This document shows, piece by piece, positions 6,969 through 15,115 of a DNA stretch of 15,973 nucleotides (the stretch's first letter is position 1; each line of letters begins with the position of its first letter). The stretch lies in NCBI GenBank assembly GCA_031253705.1, contig JAIRVW010000158.1, forward strand, positions 1 through 15,973, given 5' to 3'. The translations under genes were made by a program, and so were the position numbers. The DNA comes from Brucellaceae bacterium (GTDB taxonomy: Bacteria > Pseudomonadota > Alphaproteobacteria > Rhizobiales > Rhizobiaceae). Below the pieces are notes generated by a model that was not told the origin of the DNA, ran no database searches, and saw only the letters and a list, made by a program, of their open reading frames with translations.

Positions 6969-8201
6969 ATGGCACATATTGGTACAATCGTTATTTACAT
7001 CATTATGGCTTGTGCAATTGCCGGAGCCATTGCTTCAATTCGCAACAGTGAAACAGGCCTGGGAAAAGAGTTTATCGAAGGGCTGCACAGCATCGGGCCG
7101 ATCTTTATTCCCGTTGCGGGCATTATGGCTTCCATTCCTTTCTTGTCGTCTTTTATCAGTACAATGGTGGGGCCGTTATATGATGCACTGGGTGCAGATC
7201 CGGCACTGGCCGCGACAACGATTATCGCGGCGGATATGGGTGGCTATCAGCTGGCCAAGGCACTGGCGCAGTCCCCAGATGGCTGGGTGATGGCAACCGT
7301 CACCGGTTTTATGGCCGGTGCAACCATTATTTTCTCCATTCCGGTCGGTCTCGCAATGCTGGAAAAGAAAGACCATAAATATATGGCGCTGGGTATCATG
7401 TCCGGTGTTTTAAGCATTCCGGCCGGCGTGTTCATTGCCTCAGTCAGTATTATGCTTTTCAATGTCGGTATCCGTCCTGATGTTGCAACGGCCGGTGATG
7501 CTGTGCAGCAGACAACATTGTCATTACCTGTGATTTTGCAGAATATGTCGCCTCTGGTGATCTTCTGTCTGGCAATCGCGGGCGGGCTGAAATTCTTTCC
7601 TAATCAGATGATTACCGGTTTTCTGTGGTTCGGACGTATCATGTATGCGGCGATCACATTGGTGCTGGTCTTCTCGATTGTTGAATATTTTACATCCGTC
7701 TTCACCACGCTTTTTGGCAAGTGGTCTTTCGCGCCGATTATTGCCGATGAGGCGGATCAGTTCCGCGCTCTGGAGATTGCCGGTTATATCGGCATCATGC
7801 TGAGCGGTGCTTTTCCGATGGTTTATCTGATCACCAAATTCCTCGCCGTACCAATGGAAAAACTGGGCAGTAAAATCGGGCTGACACCGGTTGGCGCAGC
7901 GGGATTGCTGGCGGCTTCCGCGAATATTCTGGCGATGTTTCGTCTGGTGCGGGATATGCGCCCGAAGGACAAAGTGCTGGTTATTGCTTTTGCAGTATGC
8001 GCAGCCTTTATGTTCGGTGATCATCTGGCATTTACGGCTAATTTCCAGCCAAGCATTATTCTGCCGCTGCTGCTGGGCAAGATCGGAGGCGGTGCATTCG
8101 GCTTCGTTATCGCGCTGTGGTTGTCTGTTCCCAAAGCTGAAGAGCTGGAAAGAACGATGCAGGCGGGGCAGCTGCAAACCACGAATGCCTATGCCGTGTA
8201 A
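6969..8201 (+). CDS. EutH-family permease
   Basis: An inner-membrane transporter of 410 residues with about 10-11 hydrophobic segments (for example 5-23, 42-66, 107-128, 137-164, 188-208, 334-360). It closely follows the EutH ethanolamine permease pattern: AADMGGYQLAK (87-97; EutH has ACDMGGFFLAK), ATIIFSIPVGL (118-128), GAFPMVYLITK (280-290), and FGDHLAF (349-355; EutH has LGDHLGF). Known EutH proteins help ethanolamine entry. Here there are no eutBC lyase, reactivase or microcompartment genes, and the neighbours are an SDR and an FAD oxidase, so the solute may be a different small alcohol. GGGA precedes the ATG. An 87-bp gap separates it from the oxidase, consistent with one transcript. I leave the symbol empty because the substrate is not established. 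Confidence 0.87.
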   Translation: MAHIGTIVIYIIMACAIAGAIASIRNSETGLGKEFIEGLHSIGPIFIPVAGIMASIPFLSSFISTMVGPLYDALGADPALAATTIIAADMGGYQLAKALAQSPDGWVMATVTGFMAGATIIFSIPVGLAMLEKKDHKYMALGIMSGVLSIPAGVFIASVSIMLFNVGIRPDVATAGDAVQQTTLSLPVILQNMSPLVIFCLAIAGGLKFFPNQMITGFLWFGRIMYAAITLVLVFSIVEYFTSVFTTLFGKWSFAPIIADEADQFRALEIAGYIGIMLSGAFPMVYLITKFLAVPMEKLGSKIGLTPVGAAGLLAASANILAMFRLVRDMRPKDKVLVIAFAVCAAFMFGDHLAFTANFQPSIILPLLLGKIGGGAFGFVIALWLSVPKAEELERTMQAGQLQTTNAYAV

Positions 8202-8215
8202 GTGAAATATCCGGT

Positions 8216-8291
8216 ATCAGTTCAATGCGCTGCTTATGCAATATGATCAACGACCTTTGTTGTTAATACTGCTGCACTGTATTGAACTGAT
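8216..8291 (+). repeat. Long inverted repeat between the EutH-type gene and the lipoate ligase
   Basis: ATCAGTTCAAT (8216-8226) and ATTGAACTGAT (8281-8291) are perfect 11-bp inverted copies 54 nt apart. Within the loop, AACGAC / GTTGTT around CTTT could form a second stem (with a G-U pair), and AATAC (8265-8269) / GTATT (8279-8283) could form a stem that competes with the outer one. It begins 15 nt after the permease stop and ends 83 nt before the ligase start. It could be a 3' hairpin, a structured leader or a pair of binding half-sites. It matches no riboswitch I recognise and is not a tRNA. Confidence 0.45.
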
Positions 8292-8374
8292 GAAAACCCC
8301 ATGTATTTATGATGTCTGAGAAGCAAAGCCTGTAAACACGGCTGATGAGTTTCCTTTTTGCAAAGGCACATAAA

Positions 8375-9424
8375 ATGCATGGTGAGTACAAAGTTCACGG
8401 CGGCAAGCTGGTTGTTATTGATCTGGAAGTGCAGGATCAAAAACTGCATGAGGTGCAGGTCGCCGGTGATTTCTTTCTCGAACCCGCAGAAGCTCTGGAT
8501 GATATCCGTGACGCGCTGAACGGCTTACCGGCAACGGCTTCTGCGGAAGAGATCGCTGAAGCCGTGAGAAAAGGCCTTCGCCCTGATGCCGTTATGATCG
8601 GTTTCAGTCCGGAGGCGGTTGCGATTGCTGTGCGGCGTGCGCTGGGTGTGGCCCGGACATGGCGTGATTACGAATGGCAGATCATTGACATTCCGCCACT
8701 GTCACCGGCGATGCATCTGGCGCTGGATGAAGTTCTCGCGCGTGAGGTGGCTGCAGGCAGACGCGCACCGACTTTGCGTTTTTGGGAATGGGAGCGTCCG
8801 TCGATCATCATCGGCGCATTCCAGTCTCTGCGTAATGAAGTGGATATGGAAGCGGCTAAAGAGCTGGGTGTGGAGACTGTTCGCCGTGTTACCGGCGGCG
8901 GCGCCATGTTTGTTGAACCGGGTAATACGATTACATATTCGCTTTATGCACCGGGTGATCTGGTGCGGGATATGGGCTTTGCCGACTCCTATGCTTTCCT
9001 TGATGAATGGGTGCTGAAATCACTCAATTCGCTGGGTGTTGATGCATTTTATAAGCCGCTCAACGACATATCGAGTTCCAAGGGCAAGATCGGCGGTGCC
9101 GCACAGAAACGCTATTCCGGCGGGACGGTTCTTCATCATGTCACCATGGCTTACGACATGGATGCGGATAAAATGGTGAAAGTGCTGCGTATCGGACGTG
9201 AAAAACTTTCCGATAAGGGGACGGCAAGTGCTGTGAAGCGTGTTGATCCTGTGCGCAGCCAGACAGGGCTGCCGCGCCGTGAGGTCATTGATCGTATGAC
9301 GGAAACCTTTGTCTCGCTCAATGGCGGTGTGCAGGGAACTATTACTGCTGAGGAAATGGCTGCGGCGGAACAGCTCGTTGCAGAGAAATTCTCTACTGAG
9401 AAATGGTTGCACCATATTCCGTAA
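8375..9424 (+). CDS. lplA: Lipoate-protein ligase with N-terminal accessory domain
   Basis: Attaches free lipoate, via lipoyl-AMP, to lysines of 2-oxoacid dehydrogenase and glycine-cleavage proteins in the cytoplasm. From ATG 8375 the protein has 349 residues. The catalytic domain (about 100-345) has RRVTGGGAMF (170-179), which forms the lipoyl-AMP site, GKIGGAAQKR with the conserved Lys238, and the HHVTM strand. Residues 1-90 (HGEYKVHGGKLVVIDLEV, then GDFFLEPAEALDDI) resemble the small accessory domain found at the C-terminus of E. coli LplA, here placed first, an order known from actinobacterial and some other ligases. AAAGG about 8 nt upstream supports ATG 8375. An ATG at 8345 would add ten residues without a ribosome binding site. 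The upstream gap is 173 bp, so it may have its own promoter. Possible lipoylated targets are not in the window. Confidence 0.9.
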   Translation: MHGEYKVHGGKLVVIDLEVQDQKLHEVQVAGDFFLEPAEALDDIRDALNGLPATASAEEIAEAVRKGLRPDAVMIGFSPEAVAIAVRRALGVARTWRDYEWQIIDIPPLSPAMHLALDEVLAREVAAGRRAPTLRFWEWERPSIIIGAFQSLRNEVDMEAAKELGVETVRRVTGGGAMFVEPGNTITYSLYAPGDLVRDMGFADSYAFLDEWVLKSLNSLGVDAFYKPLNDISSSKGKIGGAAQKRYSGGTVLHHVTMAYDMDADKMVKVLRIGREKLSDKGTASAVKRVDPVRSQTGLPRREVIDRMTETFVSLNGGVQGTITAEEMAAAEQLVAEKFSTEKWLHHIP

Positions 9425-9431
9425 TGAATGC

Positions 9432-9470
9432 GCTGAAGGGTGGCTTTGTATTTTAACGCCGCCCTTCGGC
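9432..9470 (+). terminator. Terminator-like hairpin after lplA
   Basis: Bases 9432-9444 (GCTGAAGGGTGGC) pair with 9458-9470 (GCCGCCCTTCGGC) in a 13-bp stem that includes two G-U pairs, with a 13-nt loop. It starts 8 nt after the lplA stop. No run of T follows, so it may be a weak or factor-assisted terminator. Confidence 0.6.
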
Positions 9471-9731
9471 AAATTATTCAGGCGGCGGAAGCTCTGTTGT
9501 TGTGATCCTCTGCAAGCTAATCAGCTCCGGCTCCCGTCGTTTTAGGTCGGGTTCTTCCTTTGGGAATATGTCAAAAATTAACAATAGTTATTTTGTTTTT
9601 TATAATTATACTTATATTTTTAAATTATTATTTATTGAATTGTGTAAACAAAAGTATGTGTTGTTTTGAATGGTGTCAATTCATTATATGTCCAAAAATA
9701 ATTTCGAATCTTATTTATGGATGTATTTTAT
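9471..9731. promoter_or_regulatory. AT-rich region upstream of hscC
   Basis: The gap before hscC becomes extremely AT-rich from about 9575. The bases TTGTTT (9661-9666) and TATATG (9685-9690), 18 bp apart, are a possible promoter, but in such AT-rich DNA the match means little. A TTG-initiated frame at 9560 runs into hscC, and I do not consider it coding. I see no other gene here. Low GC of this kind often marks a promoter bound by xenogeneic silencers or a junction of transferred DNA. Confidence 0.35.
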
Positions 9732-11414
9732 ATGGCGATTGTCGGTATTGATCTTGGCACTTCCAATTCTCTTATTTCTATCTGGACAGAGAACGGTCCG
9801 AAAGCTTTAGAAAATGCTTTGGGTGAGACACTGACGCCATCTGCAGTCAGTATCAGTGACAAAGGTGAGATTCTGGTTGGTCAGGCTGCGATTGAGCGCC
9901 TTGTCACGCATCCGGAACGAACAATTGCATCCTTCAAACGGGCGATGGGCAGTACAACACAATTCGCCTTGGGGAAGTATCGCTGGCGTGCGGAAGAGCT
10001 GTCTGCATTGGTGTTGAAATCTCTGCGTGAGGATGCCGAGGTCGCACTTGGTGAAAGCATTACTGAAGCGGTTATTTCCGTCCCTGCTTATTTCAATGAC
10101 ACACAGCGTAAAGCCACATTAGATGCGGCGCGCCTTGCCGGATTGCATGTGGAGCGATTGATTAATGAGCCAACCGCTGCTGCTTTGGCGCATGGTTTGG
10201 AGAATCTGGAAGAGGGTACATATCTCATACTGGATCTTGGCGGAGGAACCTTCGACGTTTCTCTTCTGCACCAATATGACGGTATTATGGAAATCAGGGC
10301 ATCAGCAGGTGATGCTTTGCTCGGCGGAGATGATTTTCGCTCAGTTCTTATGTCCGGATTGCTTGAACAACATAAACTGACAAACGAAAAACTGAGCGAT
10401 GCGGATAATGCACGGTTATTTGCCGAGGCTGAGCGGTTAAAACGCAAACTCACAGACCAGCTGCAAGCGGAATATAGTTTCAGTGTTGACGGTCGCATAT
10501 GTGAGGGGACTTTCACGCGGGATCAGTTTGAAGAAAAGGCGCAACCGCTTATCCGCCGGATGCGCGTGCCTATGGAACGCGCCATGCGCGATGCCCGTAT
10601 CGATATCACTAAGATTGATCAGGTCGTGCTGGTTGGTGGTGCCGCACGTATGCCGATGATACGCAGTCTGGCTGCAAAATTATTCGGGCGTTTCCCGCTG
10701 TTACATCCGCAGCCGGATCATATTGTCGGGCTTGGCGCAGCTGTACAGGCAGGTCTTAAAAAGCGGGAAGCAGCGCTTGAAGAGATTATTATGACGGATG
10801 TCTGTCCGTTTACTCTCGGAACAAGCATTGTGGATACGCGATCCCCGGAAGGGGCAATTTTTTCACCGATCATTGAGCGCAATGCGGTTGTGCCGATCAG
10901 CCGGGAAAACCGGTACTGGACGGCTTGTGATAATCAGACGAAGGTCTGCATAGATGTTTTGCAGGGGGAGAATATGCGCCCCTCCCAGAACATCCTCATT
11001 GGCAAAGTGGAAGTGGCCGTGCCTCCGGCTCCTGCAGGCATGGAGGGGATCGATGTTCGTTATACCTATGATGTGAACGGTGCTCTGGAAGTTGAAGTTA
11101 AAATCGTCTCTTCCGGTCAGGTTCATCGTCAGCTTTTTAAAAATCAGGCCAATCTTACTGATGCTGAGTTGCAAAAGCGGTTTTCTGCTCTGTCATCGAT
11201 CAAAATGCTGCCTCGTGAGCAGCAGGAAAACCGCGTGCTGATTGCGCGTGCTGAGCGCATTTACGCGGAAATGCTGGGCGACACGCGGGAACAGCTTAAA
11301 GAGTTGCTGTTTTGGTTTGAGCGCTGCCTTGAGGATCAATCCATCCGCGATATGCAGGAAGTCAGACAACAGTTTTCAGACGCCTTACGGCAGTTCGAAC
11401 ATTCAGTGCTGTAA
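9732..11414 (+). CDS. hscC: HscC-type Hsp70 chaperone
   Basis: An ATP-driven Hsp70 chaperone of 560 residues, shorter than DnaK (about 640) and typical of HscC, which has a reduced C-terminal lid. The nucleotide-binding domain shows GIDLGTSNSLISIW (5-18; HscC proteins have GIDLGTTNSL), NEPTAAALAHGL (145-156), LDLGGGTFDVSLL (167-179) and VVLVGGAARMPMI (298-310). The substrate-binding part follows from about 355 (DVCPFTLGTSI). I chose ATG 9732 because homologues begin MAIVGIDLGT; an in-frame ATG at 9717 adds five residues. It is followed after 9 bp by a J-like membrane protein, the same pairing as E. coli hscC with djlB/djlC, so that protein is the likely co-chaperone. Clients are unknown. Confidence 0.93.
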   Translation: MAIVGIDLGTSNSLISIWTENGPKALENALGETLTPSAVSISDKGEILVGQAAIERLVTHPERTIASFKRAMGSTTQFALGKYRWRAEELSALVLKSLREDAEVALGESITEAVISVPAYFNDTQRKATLDAARLAGLHVERLINEPTAAALAHGLENLEEGTYLILDLGGGTFDVSLLHQYDGIMEIRASAGDALLGGDDFRSVLMSGLLEQHKLTNEKLSDADNARLFAEAERLKRKLTDQLQAEYSFSVDGRICEGTFTRDQFEEKAQPLIRRMRVPMERAMRDARIDITKIDQVVLVGGAARMPMIRSLAAKLFGRFPLLHPQPDHIVGLGAAVQAGLKKREAALEEIIMTDVCPFTLGTSIVDTRSPEGAIFSPIIERNAVVPISRENRYWTACDNQTKVCIDVLQGENMRPSQNILIGKVEVAVPPAPAGMEGIDVRYTYDVNGALEVEVKIVSSGQVHRQLFKNQANLTDAELQKRFSALSSIKMLPREQQENRVLIARAERIYAEMLGDTREQLKELLFWFERCLEDQSIRDMQEVRQQFSDALRQFEHSVL

Positions 11415-11423
11415 GGATAAAAT

Positions 11424-14162
11424 ATGTTTGACGATTGCTGGAAGCTGCTGGATCTGGAAAAAACGGCTGATGAGCGGAAGATACGTCGTGCCTATGCGCG
11501 CAAGCTAAAGGAATTCCGGCCTGATGAAGACCCTGCCGGTTTTCAGCGTCTGGTGGAAGCGCGTGACAGAGCATTGTTTATTGCGCAGATAGAAGACGAA
11601 AATGCATATTCTGAAGCGGAGGCTGATGATGTTTCGCCGGTTGTGAGCGAAGCTGAAGCTGCACCGGATGCGGAAGATCATAAACCCGCAGAGAACCCGT
11701 TTGCGCAGGAGGAACAGGAAAATCTCCGGCAGCTTTACAGTCAGCTGGACGCGATGATTACAGATGCGCAAGGCCGTGACAATATAACATGTAAATTATG
11801 GAAGGCCGCAAGTTGGTCAGCCTTATTTGATCAGGCAACATCTCTGGGCTTTAATGAGCACCGTGCATTTCACGAGACTATTGCACGGCGTTTGCATGAG
11901 TTTCTGCCGGAGCCAAGTCAATACCGCGCTGTTGATCTGGTCGGGTTTGAGGCTGGTTATGGTTCTGCGGCGATTGTTGAGCAGATCGAAGCGGAATGTG
12001 AGTTTTCGTGGTTCGGGACACGCTTTGCACAACTCAGCTATTCGGAGGCTGCCGATAATTATCTTGCATGGCTGGCATTTGCACAGTCTGCACGGCAAGT
12101 TATTGACCGGCGCAATAACGCTAAAACTGCTTATAAAAGAGCAGATAATCAAATGCCGCTTTTTACAGCGGATGATAAAGAAGCTTTATTTGAAGAAGAT
12201 GAACTTCTGCAATATTTTAACAAGGCTGAAGCAACAGGGCGCTGGCCGTTTAAGCTGAAATATTCCGGACTTGTTGCACCTGCAGCCCAGCTTTTGAGTG
12301 CTAATTATAAAAAAAGTGCTTTGGCCGTTGCAGGGATCAGTGCCGCAATTTGTGTTGTCTTGTACAATTATAATGTGCGTTGGTTTGTACCGGCTGTTGC
12401 TGCGCTCATCGTTTTTGCGCTTATGAGAGTATATTGCGCTGTAACCTATCACAGGCGCGCGGTAGAGCAGAATATTCATTACGTTGCGCAGGCAGACAGG
12501 CTGGGCATTATGCCATCTGCCGAGCGCCGGAATTTTTTAAAATTTTCCCGCAGGCCAACAGTTTTGGCAAGTTATTTGTCGATTTTCGAATTTGTTACTG
12601 TTGTTGCGATGACTTTGCCGCTGATTTTAGTGTCTCAGTCGTGGTTTTATAGAGATGTTCTTGAAAAGACGGCTGAAACGGTGCTGTCGGAACAAATGTT
12701 AGCGCTGTTAGATGTAACCGCCGACAATCACGCTATTCCGACCGCTGATTTTATAGGGCTTTTTGACCAAATCTATGCCCCGCTATCTTATATTGCTGCA
12801 GAGCCTAACGGACAGGAACTCAAGGTTTCTGACTTGCGGACTTCATTGGGGACCGCGAAAATCCCTCAAAAGATTAATGCACTATCCTCGCGGGAATTAA
12901 CGGCTACAGTGCCGCTTACTCCGTTGATTGAGCGAGGACGCAAACTGAGAAAGATTGCTGATCTTTATCGGGCTTCCTCCATGAGTGAGCGACGGAAGAT
13001 AGAGCAGTCACTAACAGAATGGACGACCTTCATCTGGCCTGCTGTTTCGGAGCCGCGCTTCGAAGCCGTGTTATGGCAATTAATGCCGCCGCAAGAGACT
13101 GATGCGCCTGTCATTATTTCTGCGGCTGACGAAATCCGAAAGCTGTTGCTGAAGGTGGCGATTGAACGTCAGTTCCGTGAAATAACACGTTTCGACAGGC
13201 CTGCCATTTCTAAAGGTGCCCTGCAAATCCAGATGTTGCTTGATCTGCCGGATGATAGGTTAATTGCATCGGTTGATGCGAAGGCTTCTTATAAAAGAAC
13301 GCAAGAGAACATCCAGTTTCAGGCAGGAAGAGGCTGGGGCAAGCCCTATCCTGATGACATAAATTTTGCCTTTATGATCTTTCAAGGCACTATTGCACCG
13401 GAATTTGCGAATTCAATAGGGATACTGATGAAAGAGGATTCACCGGCAACGTCTATGCCGTTATTTGATGAAGCCTTACCGGTCTGGAGCGATGAAGTTA
13501 TGGGCTGGAGCAAGTTTCTGTATGCATCCTCTATTTGTTTGAATGCGATTGAAACGGCAGACCGGGAGTTAGTGCAATCGCAAATGCGCAATATTATCCG
13601 CGATGCGCAGACCGTCTCTCCCGAGAATAAATCCGTCTTTTGGAAAAATGGCGCCGATCAGTTACTGGCAATACCAGCTTGTTCGATGCGCTCCGGCGCA
13701 TTTATTAATGCCAATATTTTTGATGGCGAGGTTTTCGATAGTGGAACATCTCTAAGGCCAGAAATGTATGCATTGGTGAAGAAGGAAAATTTCACGGCAC
13801 ATCGTCAGGCTGCGAAATTTAGCTCTGCGATGGCTGATGCAAATAAGGCTGTATATGGAAAAGTCGGATTCGAAGCGAACAGCTATCTTGCCTTTGATGC
13901 TCTGACGACGGGTGATTTATATCAGGCGCTCGAATATTACGATAAATTAAACAACCAATATGGCCATTGTCAGCGAATGCATGCGCTGAATGGCAGTCTT
14001 CTGAGTGCCGCAGGTGAGAAGCAGCAAGCTTTGCGTGAGTTTATGCGTAAGGACATAAACTCAGGGTGTGAGGCACTTGTATTTGCGATCCCGTTTGATG
14101 CAGAGGTGATTGATGACACCTTAAAACAGCTGGAAATTGATTTGAAACTGAGAGCCCCGTGA
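11424..14162 (+). CDS. Large membrane-anchored J-like co-chaperone partner of HscC
   Basis: A 912-residue protein. Residues 1-50 form a J-domain-like helix set (WKLLDLEKTADERKIRRAYARKL, then FRPDEDPAGFQRLVEARDRA) in which the HPD tripeptide reads RPD (32-34), a variant I associate with the J-like partners of HscC-type Hsp70s. An acidic linker rich in Glu, Ala and Asp follows (about 55-100). Three hydrophobic segments (about 298-315, 320-341 and 380-406) anchor it in the inner membrane. The remaining 500 residues have no motif I recognise, except TPR-like helices near the end (about 832-868, with ALEYYDKLN and GEKQQALREFM). AAGGA lies 6 nt before the ATG, and only 9 bp separate it from hscC. 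It is far longer than E. coli DjlB or DjlC (under 500 residues). It probably recruits HscC to the membrane; the role of the long C-terminal domain is unknown. Confidence 0.82.
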   Translation: MFDDCWKLLDLEKTADERKIRRAYARKLKEFRPDEDPAGFQRLVEARDRALFIAQIEDENAYSEAEADDVSPVVSEAEAAPDAEDHKPAENPFAQEEQENLRQLYSQLDAMITDAQGRDNITCKLWKAASWSALFDQATSLGFNEHRAFHETIARRLHEFLPEPSQYRAVDLVGFEAGYGSAAIVEQIEAECEFSWFGTRFAQLSYSEAADNYLAWLAFAQSARQVIDRRNNAKTAYKRADNQMPLFTADDKEALFEEDELLQYFNKAEATGRWPFKLKYSGLVAPAAQLLSANYKKSALAVAGISAAICVVLYNYNVRWFVPAVAALIVFALMRVYCAVTYHRRAVEQNIHYVAQADRLGIMPSAERRNFLKFSRRPTVLASYLSIFEFVTVVAMTLPLILVSQSWFYRDVLEKTAETVLSEQMLALLDVTADNHAIPTADFIGLFDQIYAPLSYIAAEPNGQELKVSDLRTSLGTAKIPQKINALSSRELTATVPLTPLIERGRKLRKIADLYRASSMSERRKIEQSLTEWTTFIWPAVSEPRFEAVLWQLMPPQETDAPVIISAADEIRKLLLKVAIERQFREITRFDRPAISKGALQIQMLLDLPDDRLIASVDAKASYKRTQENIQFQAGRGWGKPYPDDINFAFMIFQGTIAPEFANSIGILMKEDSPATSMPLFDEALPVWSDEVMGWSKFLYASSICLNAIETADRELVQSQMRNIIRDAQTVSPENKSVFWKNGADQLLAIPACSMRSGAFINANIFDGEVFDSGTSLRPEMYALVKKENFTAHRQAAKFSSAMADANKAVYGKVGFEANSYLAFDALTTGDLYQALEYYDKLNNQYGHCQRMHALNGSLLSAAGEKQQALREFMRKDINSGCEALVFAIPFDAEVIDDTLKQLEIDLKLRAP

Positions 14163-14171
14163 GCGGGGCTC
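14152..14171 (+). terminator. GC-rich hairpin overlapping the J-like gene stop codon
   Basis: GAGCCCCG (14152-14159) and CGGGGCTC (14164-14171) form a perfect 8-bp stem whose 4-nt loop TGAG contains the TGA stop codon. It is followed by AGAACTTC rather than a T-run. It probably ends the hscC transcript and separates it from the convergent lysR gene 56 bp away. Confidence 0.6.
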
Positions 14172-14227
14172 AGAACTTCAGTTGCAGCAGCATCTGAGAT
14201 GGCGCCACAAATGCTGTTACCACATCG

Positions 14228-15115
14228 TCAATTCTCAGAGACACCAAACCTTGTTAAAAACGCTGCAAGCGGATTGGTTTTGTCGCCTTGCCGCCAGATC
14301 ATTGCCACATCGTGTTCCGCCTGCCGTTCTTCAATTTCAATAAATGTGACATCGGCAAGGTGACTTCGGGCGAGTGAGGCAGGGACAAGTGAAACGCCCA
14401 TTCCCTGTGCCACAAGCGCTATAATCGTAAATCCGTAGCGGATATGAAAATTTGTATTCGTTTTTATGCCTTCCGCATGTAAGAGGTCCGCGATTTTGTC
14501 ATGATACTGCGTGGCGTAGTCCCGGGCGACGACGAGGACTTGCTCTCCCGATAGTTCTTTAATCGCAATGCGGCTGCGCCCTGCCAGACGATGTTGCCGA
14601 GGTACGCAGCAAACAAGGCGTTCTGTCTCAATAACACGGTGCGCAATACTCTCCGGAAAAGGCAAGGCGTGTACAAAACCGACATCAATACGGTGATAGC
14701 GCAGCGCTTCGACCTGTTCTGATGTGTTCATCTCACAGAGCATGAGTTTTACTTGTGGATGATTATCGCGAAAGGCTCGTAATTTAGCCGGAAAATACCG
14801 GAAGAGCATTGAGGGTACGAAAGCGACTGTCAGCTCACCTGTCGCTTCCTGAGCAGTTTGTGCCGCAGCAGCCCGCGCAGTTTCTACCTGATTCAATATC
14901 CGTTCGGCGTGCTCAGCAAACACGACACCTGCCGGCGTTAAACGCACCGTTTTGCTGTTCCGTTCCATCAGATGAAAGCCGAGACGCTCTTCCATTTGCC
15001 GCAGGCTGGCGCTGAGTGGGGGTTGTGAAATGCCGAGCCGGCTTGCGGCGCGCCCAAAATGGAGCTCTTGAGACAGTGTAAGAAACTGGCGAAGCTGACG
15101 AAATGAGACTGGCAT
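14228..15115 (-). CDS. LysR-family transcriptional regulator
   Basis: A 295-residue LTTR of normal length. The N-terminal winged helix-turn-helix spans about 1-60 (FRQLRQFLTLSQELHFGRAA, then LGISQPPLSASLRQMEERLG and LTPAG), followed by a linker helix. The effector domain (about 92-290) starts at GELTVAFVPS and contains the usual periplasmic-binding-protein-like subdomains (RIDVGFVHALPF, then AQGMGVSLVPASLA). The DNA-binding part resembles the CatM/BenM/CynR group, but the inducer cannot be read from the sequence. It is divergent from the binding-protein gene with 375 bp between them, so it probably regulates that uptake system. It converges with the J-like gene. Confidence 0.92.
   Translation of the reverse strand: MPVSFRQLRQFLTLSQELHFGRAASRLGISQPPLSASLRQMEERLGFHLMERNSKTVRLTPAGVVFAEHAERILNQVETARAAAAQTAQEATGELTVAFVPSMLFRYFPAKLRAFRDNHPQVKLMLCEMNTSEQVEALRYHRIDVGFVHALPFPESIAHRVIETERLVCCVPRQHRLAGRSRIAIKELSGEQVLVVARDYATQYHDKIADLLHAEGIKTNTNFHIRYGFTIIALVAQGMGVSLVPASLARSHLADVTFIEIEERQAEHDVAMIWRQGDKTNPLAAFLTRFGVSEN

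Noticed and set aside
7524..8177. 217-codon open frame on the minus strand
   Set aside because: Antisense to the EutH-type permease. The composition is that of a reverse-read membrane protein gene, with no domain or ribosome binding site that I can support.
6969..8201. Ethanolamine microcompartment operon
   Set aside because: Only a EutH-type permease is present; no shell, lyase or reactivase genes accompany it.
8216..8291. tRNA-like element of 76 nt
   Set aside because: The length is right, but the 11-bp closing stem, the missing T-arm consensus and the absence of an anticodon arm rule out a tRNA.
9560..9751. 63-codon hydrophobic open frame before hscC
   Set aside because: Starts with TTG in extremely AT-rich DNA, has no convincing ribosome binding site and overlaps the hscC start. 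The hydrophobicity follows from T-rich codons.
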